From NCBI RefSeq assembly GCF_900590885.1, contig NZ_UUON01000024.1, forward strand, positions 1 to 64,000: a DNA stretch of 64,000 nucleotides, in the 5' to 3' direction. Below the pieces are notes generated by a model that made no database searches, was not told the DNA's origin, and worked only from the letters and a program-made list of their open reading frames with translations. Shown here piece by piece: positions 30,182 through 40,881 of the stretch. Source of the DNA: Pseudomonas viridiflava. GTDB taxonomy: Bacteria > Pseudomonadota > Gammaproteobacteria > Pseudomonadales > Pseudomonadaceae. The position numbers and the translations under genes are program-made. The first letter of the stretch is position 1. Every line of letters starts with the position of its first letter.

Positions 30182-30208
30182 CCGCCATCGGGGCAAGCCC
30201 CCTCCCAC
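30182..30208 (-). repeat. REP unit 5' of the RAYT gene
   Basis: Minus-oriented REP (CCGCCATCGGGGCAAGCCCC then CTCCCAC), lacking one G of the loop. It forms a divergent doublet with the copy at 30255 and lies between the RND operon and the transposase gene. Confidence 0.85.
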
Positions 30209-30254
30209 ACTGTTTTGCGCCAGACACACAATGTATGAACACCGCAGAACCAAT

Positions 30255-30282
30255 GTGGGAGGGGGCTTGCCCCCGATGGCGG
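30255..30282 (+). repeat. REP unit upstream of the RAYT gene
   Basis: Plus-oriented REP starting GTGGGAGGGGGCTTGC and ending CCGATGGCGG, preceded by the outer flank ACACCGCAGAACCAAT that recurs at other copies. About 90 bp before the RAYT start. Confidence 0.9.
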
Positions 30283-30372
30283 CCTTCCAGACACATCCTG
30301 CCAAAGGCCTGTCGATCAGCCCTGCAACAGCCGATCTAGCCTCTCAAAACCACCTGAAAGAGAGGCCAAGGA

Positions 30373-30831
30373 ATGGCAGATTTACCCGCTTCACACCGCT
30401 TGCGTATCGGACGGTTCAGCGAGCCGAACCGCATCTATTTGATCACTACCAACACCCATGAGCGCACTCCAATCTTTAGCGACTTCCATCTGGCTCGGCT
30501 GGTTGTCTGGCAGTTTCGGCTGGCTCAGTACCAGGGGCTGGCGAACTCTCTGGCATGGGTGATCATGCCGGACCATTTCCACTGGATTATCGAGCTGAAA
30601 AAGGGCTCGTTGGCGGACCTGATGTGTCAGGTGAAGTCCAAGAGTACACGTGCCGTTAATGGCGCAAGCGGACGCAAGGGAAGACTCTGGCAGGAGAGCT
30701 TTCACGACCGGGCGTTGCGCAAGGAAGATGATCTGGTGCACATGGCTCGGTATGTGGTCGCCAACCCATTGCGGGCAGGTTTGGTAGACAAGATCGGCGA
30801 CTACCCGCTGTGGGATGCCATCTGGATCTAA
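30373..30831 (+). CDS. REP-associated tyrosine transposase (RAYT, TnpA-REP)
   Basis: 152-residue single-strand DNA endonuclease of the Y1/HUH class related to IS200/IS605 TnpA. The HUH pair is in MPDHFHW (His68, His70); the predicted catalytic Tyr is Tyr127 in ARYVVANPLRAGLV, a signature of RAYTs; WQESFHDRAL lies between. Such proteins bind and cleave REP DNA and are thought to spread REPINs rather than themselves. All key residues are intact, so it looks functional. REP units flank it on both sides, and the same REP family fills the window, so these are probably its substrates. Confidence 0.92.
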   Translation: MADLPASHRLRIGRFSEPNRIYLITTNTHERTPIFSDFHLARLVVWQFRLAQYQGLANSLAWVIMPDHFHWIIELKKGSLADLMCQVKSKSTRAVNGASGRKGRLWQESFHDRALRKEDDLVHMARYVVANPLRAGLVDKIGDYPLWDAIWI

Positions 30832-30850
30832 CATCAAACACAATTCAACT

Positions 30851-30919
30851 GTGGGAGGGGGCTTGCCCCCGATAGCAGGGTGACTGACCCACCGCTATCG
30901 GGAGCAAGCCCCCTCCCAC
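30851..30919. repeat. REPIN 3' of the RAYT gene
   Basis: A compact REPIN of 69 bp: GTGGGAGGGGGCTTGC...GATAGCAGG, then GTGACTGACCC, then the inverse unit. The second outer flank, CCTGAAATGCGG on the minus strand, overlaps the stop codon of the amidohydrolase gene. Confidence 0.9.
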
Positions 30920-30936
30920 ATTTTTTCTACCGCATT

Positions 30937-32220
30937 TCAGGCGGCTAACTTGCCGCTGGCGATAGCCGCCGAAGCAGCCACCATCGCCCGCAACAACACC
31001 GCACACCCCGCCGCCAGATCATCCGGCGCGGCATTCTCGATTTCGTTATGGCTGATACCCCCCTCGCACGGCACAAAAATCATCCCCGCCGGGCCCAGCT
31101 CAGCCACGAAGATCGCGTCGTGCCCTGCCCCGCTGACGATGTCCATGTTCGACAGGCCCAACCCGTTCGCCGCATCACGCACGGCATCCACGCAGCCCTT
31201 GTCGAAATACAGCGGCGGGAAGTCAGCGGTAGGCTCCATCTCGTACGTCAGCCCATGCTTGGCGCAGGTCTCATCGATCACCTTGCGCACCTGGGCAATC
31301 ATCGAATCCAGCCGCGCCGGTTCCAGATGACGAAAATCCAGGGTCATGCGCACTTCACCGGGGATGACATTGCGCGAACCCGGGTAGGCCTGCAGGCAAC
31401 CCACCGTGCCACACGCGTGGGGCTGATGCCCCAAGGCGGCCGCATTCACCGCCGCCACCACGGCCGCAGCGCCGACCAAAGCATCCTTGCGCAGGTGCAT
31501 CGGTGTCGGCCCCGCGTGAGCCTCAACACCGCGCAATTTCAGGTCAAACCACTTTTGCCCAAGGGCGCCGAGCACCACGCCGATGGTTTTTTTCTCATCC
31601 TCCAAAATCGGCCCTTGTTCAATATGTGCCTCGAAATACGCGCCGACCTTGTGCCCGCTCTCCGGCCGCGTGCCCGCGTAACCAATGGCATTCAATGCAT
31701 CGCCCACCGAGACGCCATCGGCATCGACCTTGGCCAGGGTCTCGGCCAAGCTGAATTTCTCGGCAAACACGCCGGAGCCCATCATGCACGGTGGAAAGCG
31801 CGAGCCTTCCTCGTTGGTCCACACCACTACTTCCAGTGGCGCCTCGGTTTCCACGTTCAAGTCGTTGAGCGTGCGCAACACCTCTACCCCTGCCAGCACG
31901 CCAAAGCACCCGTCAAACTTGCCGCCGGTGGGCTGGGTGTCGATATGGCTGCCGGTCATCACCGGCGGCAGGTTGGGATTGCGCCCGGGACGACGGGCGA
32001 AGATATTGCCGATGCCATCGACCGTCACCGTGCACCCCGCCGCCTCGCACCACTGTACAAACAGGTCGCGCGCCTTGCGGTCCAGATCGGTGAGGGCCAG
32101 GCGGCATACACCGCCCTTGGGCGTGGCGCCGAGCTTGGCCAGGTCCATCAGCGACTGCCACAAGCGGTCGCGGTTGATGTGCTGATGGGTCGATTGCAGA
32201 ACGTCAAGAGCAGCGTTCAT
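30937..32220 (-). CDS. Zn-dependent N-carbamoyl amino acid amidohydrolase (M20 family)
   Basis: 427-residue enzyme of the hydantoinase/carbamoylase family. Metal ligands are in GSHIDTQPTGGKFDGCFGVL and VWTNEEGSRFPPCMMGSG, and later EAHIEQGPILE; the last His is near ISHNEIE. In this neighbourhood it most likely splits N-carbamoyl-beta-alanine to beta-alanine, CO2 and ammonia, the last step of reductive pyrimidine breakdown; allantoate amidohydrolase is a close alternative. GAGGAG precedes the ATG. The permease gene lies upstream on the same strand, with a REPIN in between. Confidence 0.87.
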   Translation of the reverse strand: MNAALDVLQSTHQHINRDRLWQSLMDLAKLGATPKGGVCRLALTDLDRKARDLFVQWCEAAGCTVTVDGIGNIFARRPGRNPNLPPVMTGSHIDTQPTGGKFDGCFGVLAGVEVLRTLNDLNVETEAPLEVVVWTNEEGSRFPPCMMGSGVFAEKFSLAETLAKVDADGVSVGDALNAIGYAGTRPESGHKVGAYFEAHIEQGPILEDEKKTIGVVLGALGQKWFDLKLRGVEAHAGPTPMHLRKDALVGAAAVVAAVNAAALGHQPHACGTVGCLQAYPGSRNVIPGEVRMTLDFRHLEPARLDSMIAQVRKVIDETCAKHGLTYEMEPTADFPPLYFDKGCVDAVRDAANGLGLSNMDIVSGAGHDAIFVAELGPAGMIFVPCEGGISHNEIENAAPDDLAAGCAVLLRAMVAASAAIASGKLAA

Positions 32221-32256
32221 GGGGATCTCCTCAGGCTATTTTTTATAAGTTGCCCG

Positions 32257-32275
32257 CATTCCAACAGTTGGAATG
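32257..32275. repeat. Inverted repeat CATTCCAA-CAG-TTGGAATG
   Basis: 8-bp perfect arms with a 3-nt centre, 37 bp upstream of the amidohydrolase start and next to a REPIN. The arms match the outer-flank module seen beside other REP units, so it is probably a leftover of that module rather than an operator. Confidence 0.6.
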
Positions 32276-32286
32276 GGACCAAAAAT

Positions 32287-32373
32287 GTGGGAGGGGGCTT
32301 GCTCCCGATCGCGGTGTGTCATTCAGCTCATTTGCACCCGCTATACCGCCATCGGGAGCAATCCCCTTCCCAC
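32287..32373. repeat. REPIN between the permease and the amidohydrolase
   Basis: 87 bp: a plus unit (GTGGGAGGGGGCTTGC, GATCGCGG), a spacer with GTGTCATTCAGC, and an inverse unit with two changes (GCAATCCCCTTCCCAC). Lies inside a likely operon. Confidence 0.85.
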
Positions 32374-32387
32374 ATTTTTAACCGCAT

Positions 32388-33875
32388 TTACAACTGGGAT
32401 TTAGCAGTGACCGGGCTGATGCCGCGCTTGGCATTCAAGCCGTAATACAGCAAGCCGCCCAACGCCGAGCCGGTGAACCAGCCGTAGCTGTAGAACCAGC
32501 TGAACGCGTCGCTGCCCAGCGACAGCAAGGTCAGCACCACCGGCACGCCAAAGGCGATGAAGCCGCTCCAGTTCCATGCCGGGTACACGTCATCGCGGTA
32601 CAAACCGGCGAGGTCGAGCTGCTGTTTGCGGGTGATGAAATAGTCCACCACCATGATCCCGGCGATCGGGCCCAGCAGGCTTGAGTAGCCCAGCAACCAA
32701 TTGGAATACACGGTTTCCAGGCTGACATCCGAGACGATCAGCCCGAGTTTTTTCAGCAGCTCATGACCCATCAGCGCCAGCCCCACCAGGCCGGTAAGGA
32801 TCACGGCGGTGGTACGGTTGATCAGCTTGGGCGCGATGTTCTGGAAGTCGTTGGTCGGCGAAACGATGTTCGCCGCCGTGTTGGTGGACAACGTGGCAAC
32901 AATGATCAGCGCCATGGCCACCGCCACCCACACCGGGCTCTGGATATGCCCGATCAGCGTCACCGGGTCGGACACGCTCACACCCACCAGCTTCACCGAA
33001 GCGGCAGTCATGATCACGCCGAGGGCAGCGAACAGGAACATGGTCAGCGGCAGGCCGAAAATCTGCCCGAGTATCTGGTCCTTCTGGCTTTTGGCGTAGC
33101 GGCTGAAGTCGGGGATATTCAACGACAAGGTGGCCCAGAACCCCACCATCGCCGTCAGCCCGGCCATGAAGTAACCGGTAAGGCTCGCACCTTCAGGGCG
33201 TTTGGGCGGGATCGCCATCAGTTCGCTCAACGACACATTGGGCATCGCCCACACCAGCAGGCCAACGCCCACCGCTACCAGCAGCGGCGCCGACAGGGTT
33301 TCCAGGCGCTTGATCGACTCCGCGCCGCGCAGCACCACCCACAAATTCAGGCACCAGAAAATCATGAAACCGATCACTTCACCGGTGCCGCCCAGAGACT
33401 TCCAGCCCTCGAAAATCGAGCCAAGAAACAAGTGGATCGCCAGCCCGCCGAACATGGTCTGGATGCCAAACCAGCCACAGGCCACCAGCGCACGAATCAG
33501 GCACGGCACATTGGAGCCGAGGATGCCGAACGACGAGCGCAACAGCACCGGGAACGGAATGCCGTACTTGGTACCGGGAAACGCATTGAGGGTCAGCGGG
33601 ATCAGCACCACGATATTGGCCAGCAAAATCGCCATCAGCGCCTCGCCCACCGACAAGCCGAAATACGCGGTCAGCACCCCGCCGAGCGTGTAGGTGGGCA
33701 CGCAGATCGACATGCCGACCCACAGTGCGGTGATGTGCCACTTGTTCCAGGTGCGTTCGTGCACCTTGGTCGGTGCCATGTCGTGGTTGTAGCGAGGGCT
33801 GTCGAGGACGTCGGGGCCGGCGTCGAGTTCGTACAGGCCGTTGCGTTCAATGACTTGCGATCTGTTCTGTTGCAT
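32388..33875 (-). CDS. NCS1-family nucleobase/hydantoin permease
   Basis: 495-residue inner-membrane symporter of the NCS1 family (Mhp1/uracil/allantoin type), with 12 predicted helices. Signatures: PTYTLGGVLTAYFGLSVGEA, RSSFGILGSNVPCLIRALVA, LSLNIPDFSRYAKS and NTAANIVSPTNDFQNIAP. Given the neighbouring genes, uracil/thymine or their dihydro forms are likely substrates. GGAGC precedes the ATG. It is divergent from dihydropyrimidinase, sharing a 591-bp control region. Confidence 0.88.
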   Translation of the reverse strand: MQQNRSQVIERNGLYELDAGPDVLDSPRYNHDMAPTKVHERTWNKWHITALWVGMSICVPTYTLGGVLTAYFGLSVGEALMAILLANIVVLIPLTLNAFPGTKYGIPFPVLLRSSFGILGSNVPCLIRALVACGWFGIQTMFGGLAIHLFLGSIFEGWKSLGGTGEVIGFMIFWCLNLWVVLRGAESIKRLETLSAPLLVAVGVGLLVWAMPNVSLSELMAIPPKRPEGASLTGYFMAGLTAMVGFWATLSLNIPDFSRYAKSQKDQILGQIFGLPLTMFLFAALGVIMTAASVKLVGVSVSDPVTLIGHIQSPVWVAVAMALIIVATLSTNTAANIVSPTNDFQNIAPKLINRTTAVILTGLVGLALMGHELLKKLGLIVSDVSLETVYSNWLLGYSSLLGPIAGIMVVDYFITRKQQLDLAGLYRDDVYPAWNWSGFIAFGVPVVLTLLSLGSDAFSWFYSYGWFTGSALGGLLYYGLNAKRGISPVTAKSQL

Positions 33876-35906
<2,031 letters not shown>

Positions 35907-35908
35907 GA

Positions 35909-36000
35909 CCGCTATCGGGGGCAAGCCCCCTCCCACAATGACCTCATTCCATCAGGATAAACGCGGTCAAGTGTGGGAGGGGGCTTGCCCCCGATAAGGC
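35909..36000. repeat. Divergent REP doublet
   Basis: A minus-oriented unit (35909-35936) and a plus-oriented unit (35973-36000) back to back, 36 nt apart. The spacer (ATGACCTCATTCC ... ACGCGGTCAAGT) closely matches the spacer of the doublet near 38740. Located between dihydropyrimidinase and preT. Confidence 0.9.
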
Positions 36001-36060
36001 CAGTCCAGGCAACAAAAAAATCAATGCCCGCCAGAGGCAAAAAACCGTGAGGCCCAAACC

Positions 36061-37428
36061 GTGATCCAGACCCTGACCCACCTCCCCCATCCCCATGAAG
36101 ATGGCGCCACCCTCGCCAGCCATTTCACCGACCTGGCGCCGCCGCTCAACGCGCGCCAGGCCCAACTGGAAGCCTCGCGCTGCCTGTATTGCTACGACGC
36201 GCCGTGCGTGAACGCGTGCCCCAGCGAAATCGACATCCCGTCGTTCATCCGCAATATCCACACCGAAAACGTGCAGGGCGCGGCGCAGAAAATCCTTTCG
36301 GCCAACATCCTCGGCGGCAGTTGCGCGCGGGTCTGCCCCACGGAGATTCTTTGCCAGCAAGCCTGCGTGCGCAACAACGCCGAAGAATGCGCGCCGGTGC
36401 TGATTGGCCTGCTGCAACGCTACGCCATCGACAACGCGCACTTCAGCGAGCACCCGTTCCAGCGCGCCGCGCCCACCGGCAAACGCATCGCCGTGGTCGG
36501 CGCCGGGCCTGCGGGTTTGGCCTGCGCCCATCGCGCCGCCTTGCACGGGCATGACGTGGTGATCTTCGAGGCGCGGGAAAAAGCCGGCGGCCTGAATGAG
36601 TACGGGATCGCCAAGTACAAGCTGGTGGATGACTTCGCTCAAAAGGAACTGGATTTCCTCCTGCAGATCGGCGGCATCGAGATCCGCCACGGCCAGCGCC
36701 TGGGTGCCAACCTGACCCTGAGCGACCTGCACCAGCAATTCGACTCGGTGTTCCTCGGCCTCGGCCTGGCCGCCAGCAAACAACTCGGTTTGCCCCACGA
36801 AGACGCCCCCGGCCTGCTCGCCGCCACCGACTATATCCGCGAACTGCGCCAGGCCGATGACCTCACCCAACTGCCCCTGGCCGACCGCTGCATCGTGCTC
36901 GGCGCCGGCAACACCGCCATCGACATGGCCGTGCAAATGGCCCGCCTAGGTGCGCGCGATGTGAACCTGGTGTACCGCCGTGGCCTCGCCGACATGGGCG
37001 CCACCCAGCATGAACAGGACATCGCCAAGGCCAACCAGGTGCGCCTGCTGACCTGGGCCCAACCCGAAGCCGTCTTGCTGGACGATAAGGGCCAGGTACG
37101 CGGCATGCGTTTTTTGCGCACCCGCATGGAAAACGGCCGCCTGCAGCCCACCGGCGAAACCTTCGAACTGGCCGCCGATGCGATCTTCAAAGCCATCGGC
37201 CAAGGGTTTGACAACGAGGCCCTGCACGACCCGCTGGCCCAGCAACTGCACCGCGTCGGCGAGCGGATCTTTGTCGACGAACACCTGCAAACCAGCATTC
37301 CGGGAGTGTATGCCGGCGGCGATTGCGTCAGCCTCGGCCAGGACCTCACCGTGCAGGCGGTGCAACACGGCAAGCTGGCCGCCGAAGCCATGCACGCCCA
37401 ACTCATGCTGACTGTGGAGGCTGCGTAA
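36061..37428 (+). CDS. preT: Dihydropyrimidine dehydrogenase, NAD(P)H-oxidising subunit
   Basis: 455-residue glutamate-synthase-beta-like flavoprotein, partner of PreA. Fe-S cysteines in CLYCYDAPCVNACP and GGSCARVCPTEILCQQAC (about 42-110); FAD motif [19 protein letters not shown](P) motif VLGAGNTAIDMAVQMA; C-terminal VYAGGDCVSLGQDLTVQAV. It passes electrons to PreA for reduction of uracil/thymine to the dihydro form, or in reverse. GTG start chosen since GAGG lies 8 nt before. Its stop overlaps the preA start (TAATG). Confidence 0.93.
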   Translation: MIQTLTHLPHPHEDGATLASHFTDLAPPLNARQAQLEASRCLYCYDAPCVNACPSEIDIPSFIRNIHTENVQGAAQKILSANILGGSCARVCPTEILCQQACVRNNAEECAPVLIGLLQRYAIDNAHFSEHPFQRAAPTGKRIAVVGAGPAGLACAHRAALHGHDVVIFEAREKAGGLNEYGIAKYKLVDDFAQKELDFLLQIGGIEIRHGQRLGANLTLSDLHQQFDSVFLGLGLAASKQLGLPHEDAPGLLAATDYIRELRQADDLTQLPLADRCIVLGAGNTAIDMAVQMARLGARDVNLVYRRGLADMGATQHEQDIAKANQVRLLTWAQPEAVLLDDKGQVRGMRFLRTRMENGRLQPTGETFELAADAIFKAIGQGFDNEALHDPLAQQLHRVGERIFVDEHLQTSIPGVYAGGDCVSLGQDLTVQAVQHGKLAAEAMHAQLMLTVEAA

Positions 37429-38702
37429 TGGCCGATCTCTCGATTGTATTTGCCGGTATCAAAGCCCCCAATCCGTTCTGGCTGGCCTCCGCGCCGCCCA
37501 CCGACAAGGCCTACAACGTGGTCCGCGCGTTTGAAGCCGGCTGGGGCGGCGTGGTGTGGAAAACCCTCGGCGAAGACCCGGCGGCGGTGAATGTGTCGTC
37601 ACGCTACTCGGCGCACTACGGCGCCAACCGTGAAGTGCTGGGCATCAACAATATTGAGCTGATCACCGACCGTTCGCTGGAGATCAACCTCAAGGAAATC
37701 ACCCAGGTCAAAAAGGACTGGCCCGACCGCGCGCTGATCGTGTCGCTGATGGTGCCGTGCGTAGAAGAGTCCTGGAAAAATATCCTGCCCCTGGTGGAGG
37801 CCACCGGCTGCGACGGCATCGAACTGAACTTCGGCTGCCCCCACGGCATGCCTGAGCGCGGCATGGGCGCCGCGGTGGGCCAGGTGCCGGAGTATGTGGA
37901 GCAGGTGACGCGCTGGTGCAAGACGTACTGCTCGCTGCCGGTGATCGTCAAGCTCACACCGAACATCACCGATATCCGTGTGGCGGCGCGCGCGGCCTAT
38001 CGCGGCGGCGCGGATGCGGTGTCGCTGATCAACACCATCAACTCCATCACCAGCGTCGACCTGGAACGCATGGTCGCGCTACCGGTGGTCGGCACCCAGA
38101 GCACCCACGGCGGCTATTGCGGCTCGGCGGTGAAGCCGATTGCACTGAACATGGTCGCCGAAATTGCCCGCGACCCGCAGACCCAAGGCCTGCCGATCTG
38201 CGGCATCGGCGGGATCGGCAACTGGCGCGACGCGGCGGAATTCGTTGCCCTGGGCTGCGGCGCGGTGCAGGTGTGCACAGCGGCGATGCTGCACGGGTTT
38301 CGGATTGTCGAGGAAATGAAAGACGGGCTGTCGCGCTGGATGGACAGTCAGGGTTACGCAAGCTTGCAGGAGTTTTCCGGCCGCGCAGTGGGCAACACCA
38401 CGGATTGGAAGTACCTGGACATCAACTATCAGGTCATCGCCAAGATCGATCAGGAATCGTGCATTGGCTGCGGGCGTTGCCATATTGCCTGCGAAGACAC
38501 CTCGCACCAGGCCATCGCCAGTGTGAAGTTGGCGGATGGCACCCATAAATACGAGGTGATCGATGATGAGTGCGTGGGCTGCAACCTGTGCCAGATCACC
38601 TGCCCGGTGGCGGAGTGCATCGAGATGGTGCCGATGGACACGGGTAAGCCGTTTCTGAATTGGACGCAGGATCCGAGGAATCCTTATCGCGAGGCGGTGT
38701 AG
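37428..38702 (+). CDS. preA: Dihydropyrimidine dehydrogenase, catalytic FMN/Fe-S subunit
   Basis: 424 residues. FMN barrel of the dihydroorotate dehydrogenase type (NPFWLASAPPTDKAYNVVRA, LNFGCPHGMPERGMGAAVGQ, GIGGIGNWRDAAEFVALGCG), followed by two 4Fe-4S motifs: CIGCGRCHIACEDTSHQAI and CVGCNLCQITCPVAECIEM (about 344-398). The first step of the reductive uracil/thymine route; called PydA in pseudomonads. The ATG overlaps the preT stop, so the pair is translationally coupled. A REP doublet follows. Confidence 0.95.
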   Translation: MADLSIVFAGIKAPNPFWLASAPPTDKAYNVVRAFEAGWGGVVWKTLGEDPAAVNVSSRYSAHYGANREVLGINNIELITDRSLEINLKEITQVKKDWPDRALIVSLMVPCVEESWKNILPLVEATGCDGIELNFGCPHGMPERGMGAAVGQVPEYVEQVTRWCKTYCSLPVIVKLTPNITDIRVAARAAYRGGADAVSLINTINSITSVDLERMVALPVVGTQSTHGGYCGSAVKPIALNMVAEIARDPQTQGLPICGIGGIGNWRDAAEFVALGCGAVQVCTAAMLHGFRIVEEMKDGLSRWMDSQGYASLQEFSGRAVGNTTDWKYLDINYQVIAKIDQESCIGCGRCHIACEDTSHQAIASVKLADGTHKYEVIDDECVGCNLCQITCPVAECIEMVPMDTGKPFLNWTQDPRNPYREAV

Positions 38703-38720
38703 GTCTTTAGGGCCTCATAG

Positions 38721-38804
38721 GGGGCAAGCCCCGTCCCACATTTGACTGCATTCCTCCAGGCAAAATGCGGTCAAGTGTGGGAGGGGGCTTGCTCCCGATT
38801 GGGC
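38721..38804. repeat. Divergent REP doublet, left unit degraded
   Basis: The left, minus-oriented unit is shortened and has a substitution (GGGGCAAGCCCCGTCCCAC, 38721-38739); the right plus unit starts at 38777. The spacer (TTTGACTGCATTCCTCCAGG then CAAAATGCGGTCAAGT) is almost the same as in the doublet at 35909. Confidence 0.85.
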
Positions 38805-38829
38805 CATCAGCCCCACCACAAGGCCCCGC

Positions 38830-39450
38830 TCAAGGCTCCAACCCAATCCCCCGCAAAATCACCCCGGTCACCGTCTGTATCGCCTTCTCGAACTGCATAT
38901 CCGACAACGGCTGGTGATCATTCAAAATCTTCACCTGGTGATCAAAGTCGGCATAGTGCTGGGTCGACGCCCAAATCATGTACAGCAGGCTCGACGGCTC
39001 CACCGGCAGGATGCGTTTGTCTTCCACCCACTGGCGAATTTTCGCTTCCTTCATCTTGGCCCAGTCGTACAGGCTTTCATCCAATGCCTCACCGAGGGTG
39101 GGCGCGCCGTGGATGATTTCATTCGCCCAGACTTTCGAGCCGTAAGGCCGCGTGCGCGAACGCTGCATCTTGGCGCGGATATAACTGCTGAGCACCACGC
39201 GCGGGTCGTCGAAGGTCTCGAAGCTCAGGGCGTCCTGCTTCCACACTTCCAGCAAGTCGAACAGCACCGCGCTGTACAGCTCGCTCTTGGTGGTGAAGTA
39301 GTAATGCAGGTTGGAACGCGGCAGTTGTACTTCTTCGGCGATATCCGCCATGGCGGTGCTGCCATAGCCTTTCTCGGCGAAGATCTTCTCCGCCGCCAGC
39401 AGAATTTTTTCGACGTTGTTCCGACGAATTCCGATCTTGTGATTGCCCAT
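38830..39450 (-). CDS. TetR-family regulator, RutR-like
   Basis: 206-residue repressor-type protein: helix-turn-helix IAEEVQLPRSNLHYYFTTKS (about 33-52), followed by an all-helical ligand domain that resembles RutR (YDWAKMKEAKIRQWVEDKRI, LLYMIWASTQHYADFDHQ), the uracil/thymine-responsive regulator. Location beside preTA supports control of the pyrimidine genes. ATG 39450 (MGNHKIGIRRNN) has AGGGAG upstream. Divergent from copC, by 116 bp. Its operator is not proven; see 34369. Confidence 0.88.
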   Translation of the reverse strand: MGNHKIGIRRNNVEKILLAAEKIFAEKGYGSTAMADIAEEVQLPRSNLHYYFTTKSELYSAVLFDLLEVWKQDALSFETFDDPRVVLSSYIRAKMQRSRTRPYGSKVWANEIIHGAPTLGEALDESLYDWAKMKEAKIRQWVEDKRILPVEPSSLLYMIWASTQHYADFDHQVKILNDHQPLSDMQFEKAIQTVTGVILRGIGLEP

Positions 39451-39566
39451 AAGGGCTCCCTGACAACTACGTGGTTCAAAGACTACCATCCGCTCTAGAT
39501 CGGGGCGACAGGCTGAACCGAAACTTCGTACACTGCCCGCTCCTACCCATTGATTGGTATTGCATA

Positions 39567-39932
39567 ATGTTGATCAAGAAAACCCTCACCGCCCTTGCCC
39601 TGCTTGCCTCCCTGCTGGGCGCTTCGGCGGCCTTTGCCCATGCCCACTTGAAGAGTTCCACACCGGCGGCCGACAGCAGCGTCGCCGCCCCGGCCGATGT
39701 GCGCCTTACGTTCAGCGAAGGCGTCGAAGCCACGTTCACCAAGGTGTCCCTGAGCAAGGACGGCACCGAAATTGCCATCAAAGGCCTGGAAACCCCGGAC
39801 GCCGACAAGAAAGTGCTGGTGGTCACGCCGGCCGCACCACTGGCCGCCGGCACCTACAAGGTGGTGTGGAACGCGGTGTCGGTCGACACTCACAAGAGCA
39901 ACGGTGAATACAGCTTCAAGGTCGGCCAATAA
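39567..39932 (+). CDS. copC: CopC-type periplasmic copper-binding protein
   Basis: 121 residues. Signal peptide LTALALLASLLGASAAFAHA; the mature chain starts HAHLKSSTPA, the N-terminal His being the usual Cu(II) ligand; ends WNAVSVDTHKSNGEYSF with a further Asp/His pair. It carries copper in the periplasm for CopD. ATG 39567 fits the signal peptide; longer frames do not. Followed after 3 bp by copD. Confidence 0.92.
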   Translation: MLIKKTLTALALLASLLGASAAFAHAHLKSSTPAADSSVAAPADVRLTFSEGVEATFTKVSLSKDGTEIAIKGLETPDADKKVLVVTPAAPLAAGTYKVVWNAVSVDTHKSNGEYSFKVGQ

Positions 39933-39935
39933 CCC

Positions 39936-40793
39936 ATGGCGACCCTGCTGGTGCTGTGCCGCTTCGTGCATTTTATGGTGGTGTTGTTGATGTTCGGGGC
40001 CTGTGTATTCAGGCCCTGGTTGCTCGGCGCAGGCGCGCAGCCGGCGCTGGACCGGCAGTTGCTGCGCATCCACCGCGGCCTGGCCTGGGTGGGGTTGCTC
40101 TCGGGCATCACCTGGCTGTTATTGATCACGGCGAGCATGGCCGGCAGTTGGGACGCTGCGTTGCAACCCGCCACCGTGCAACTGGTGCTGGGCAAAACCT
40201 TTTTTGGCCAGGTGTGGGTCTGGCATCTGCTGCTCAACCTCCTGCTGGTGATGGTACTGATCAAACCCTGGCCCGCCCTGCGCCTGCCGTTGGCCGCCCT
40301 GCTGCTGGCCACCCTCGCCCCGGTCGGCCATGGCGCCATGCTCAATGGGCTGAGTGGGCAATTGCTGATCCTCAACCAGGTGGTGCATCTGGTCTGCGTC
40401 GGTGCCTGGCTCGGTGGCTTGTTGCTGCTGGTGTTGATCCTCCGACAGCCGCAACGCTTGGCCCTGGTGCCGATACTGCGACGCTTCAGCGGCGTGGGTT
40501 ATGGCCTGGTCGCCGGTTTGCTGGTGACCGGGTTGATCAATGTGCGTGTGCTTACCGGGCAGTGGTGGCCCACGCCGTTGTTCGATGGTTTCGCGCTGAT
40601 TCTGTTGATCAAGGTGCTGTTGGTGCTGGGCATGCTGGCACTGGCCTTGCTGAATCGGTTACGCCTGGATCGCTGTGAAGAACGAGTGGGCACCTTGAAG
40701 GCCAGTGTGATGCTGGAATGGTTACTGGGTGTTTCAGCAGTCGCGGCGGTGTCGCTGCTGGGAACGCTGCCGCCGATGGTCATGACCCACTGA
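39936..40793 (+). CDS. copD: CopD-type copper import membrane protein
   Basis: 285-residue inner-membrane protein with eight predicted helices. Family features: CRFVHFMVVLLMFGACVFRP near the start with a conserved His, GKTFFGQVWVWHLLLNLLL, and LNQVVHLVCVGAWLGGLLLL, in which His may bind copper. Works with CopC in copper uptake or resistance. Adjacent to copC by 3 bp. A 20-bp palindrome and REP hairpin follow the stop and may form the mRNA end. Confidence 0.92.
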   Translation: MATLLVLCRFVHFMVVLLMFGACVFRPWLLGAGAQPALDRQLLRIHRGLAWVGLLSGITWLLLITASMAGSWDAALQPATVQLVLGKTFFGQVWVWHLLLNLLLVMVLIKPWPALRLPLAALLLATLAPVGHGAMLNGLSGQLLILNQVVHLVCVGAWLGGLLLLVLILRQPQRLALVPILRRFSGVGYGLVAGLLVTGLINVRVLTGQWWPTPLFDGFALILLIKVLLVLGMLALALLNRLRLDRCEERVGTLKASVMLEWLLGVSAVAAVSLLGTLPPMVMTH

Positions 40794-40800
40794 AAACCTG

Positions 40801-40845
40801 CATTGGAATGCATTCCAATGTGGGAGGGGGCTTGCCCCCTCCCAC
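40801..40845. repeat. 20-bp palindrome fused to a collapsed REP hairpin
   Basis: CATTGGAATGCATTCCAATG (40801-40820) is a perfect palindrome. The next bases, GTGGGAGGGGGC-TT-GCCCCCTCCCAC (40820-40845), form a 12-bp stem made of two REP arms. It follows copD and probably acts as its 3' end. Confidence 0.85.
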
Positions 40846-40881
40846 ATTAACTCTGCCCGCTTTTGATCGCGGCAAACCCAG

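Noticed and set aside
30373..30831. An IS200/IS605 insertion sequence
   Set aside because: Protein is RAYT-like, single-copy in the window, flanked by REPs rather than IS ends, with no accessory tnpB.
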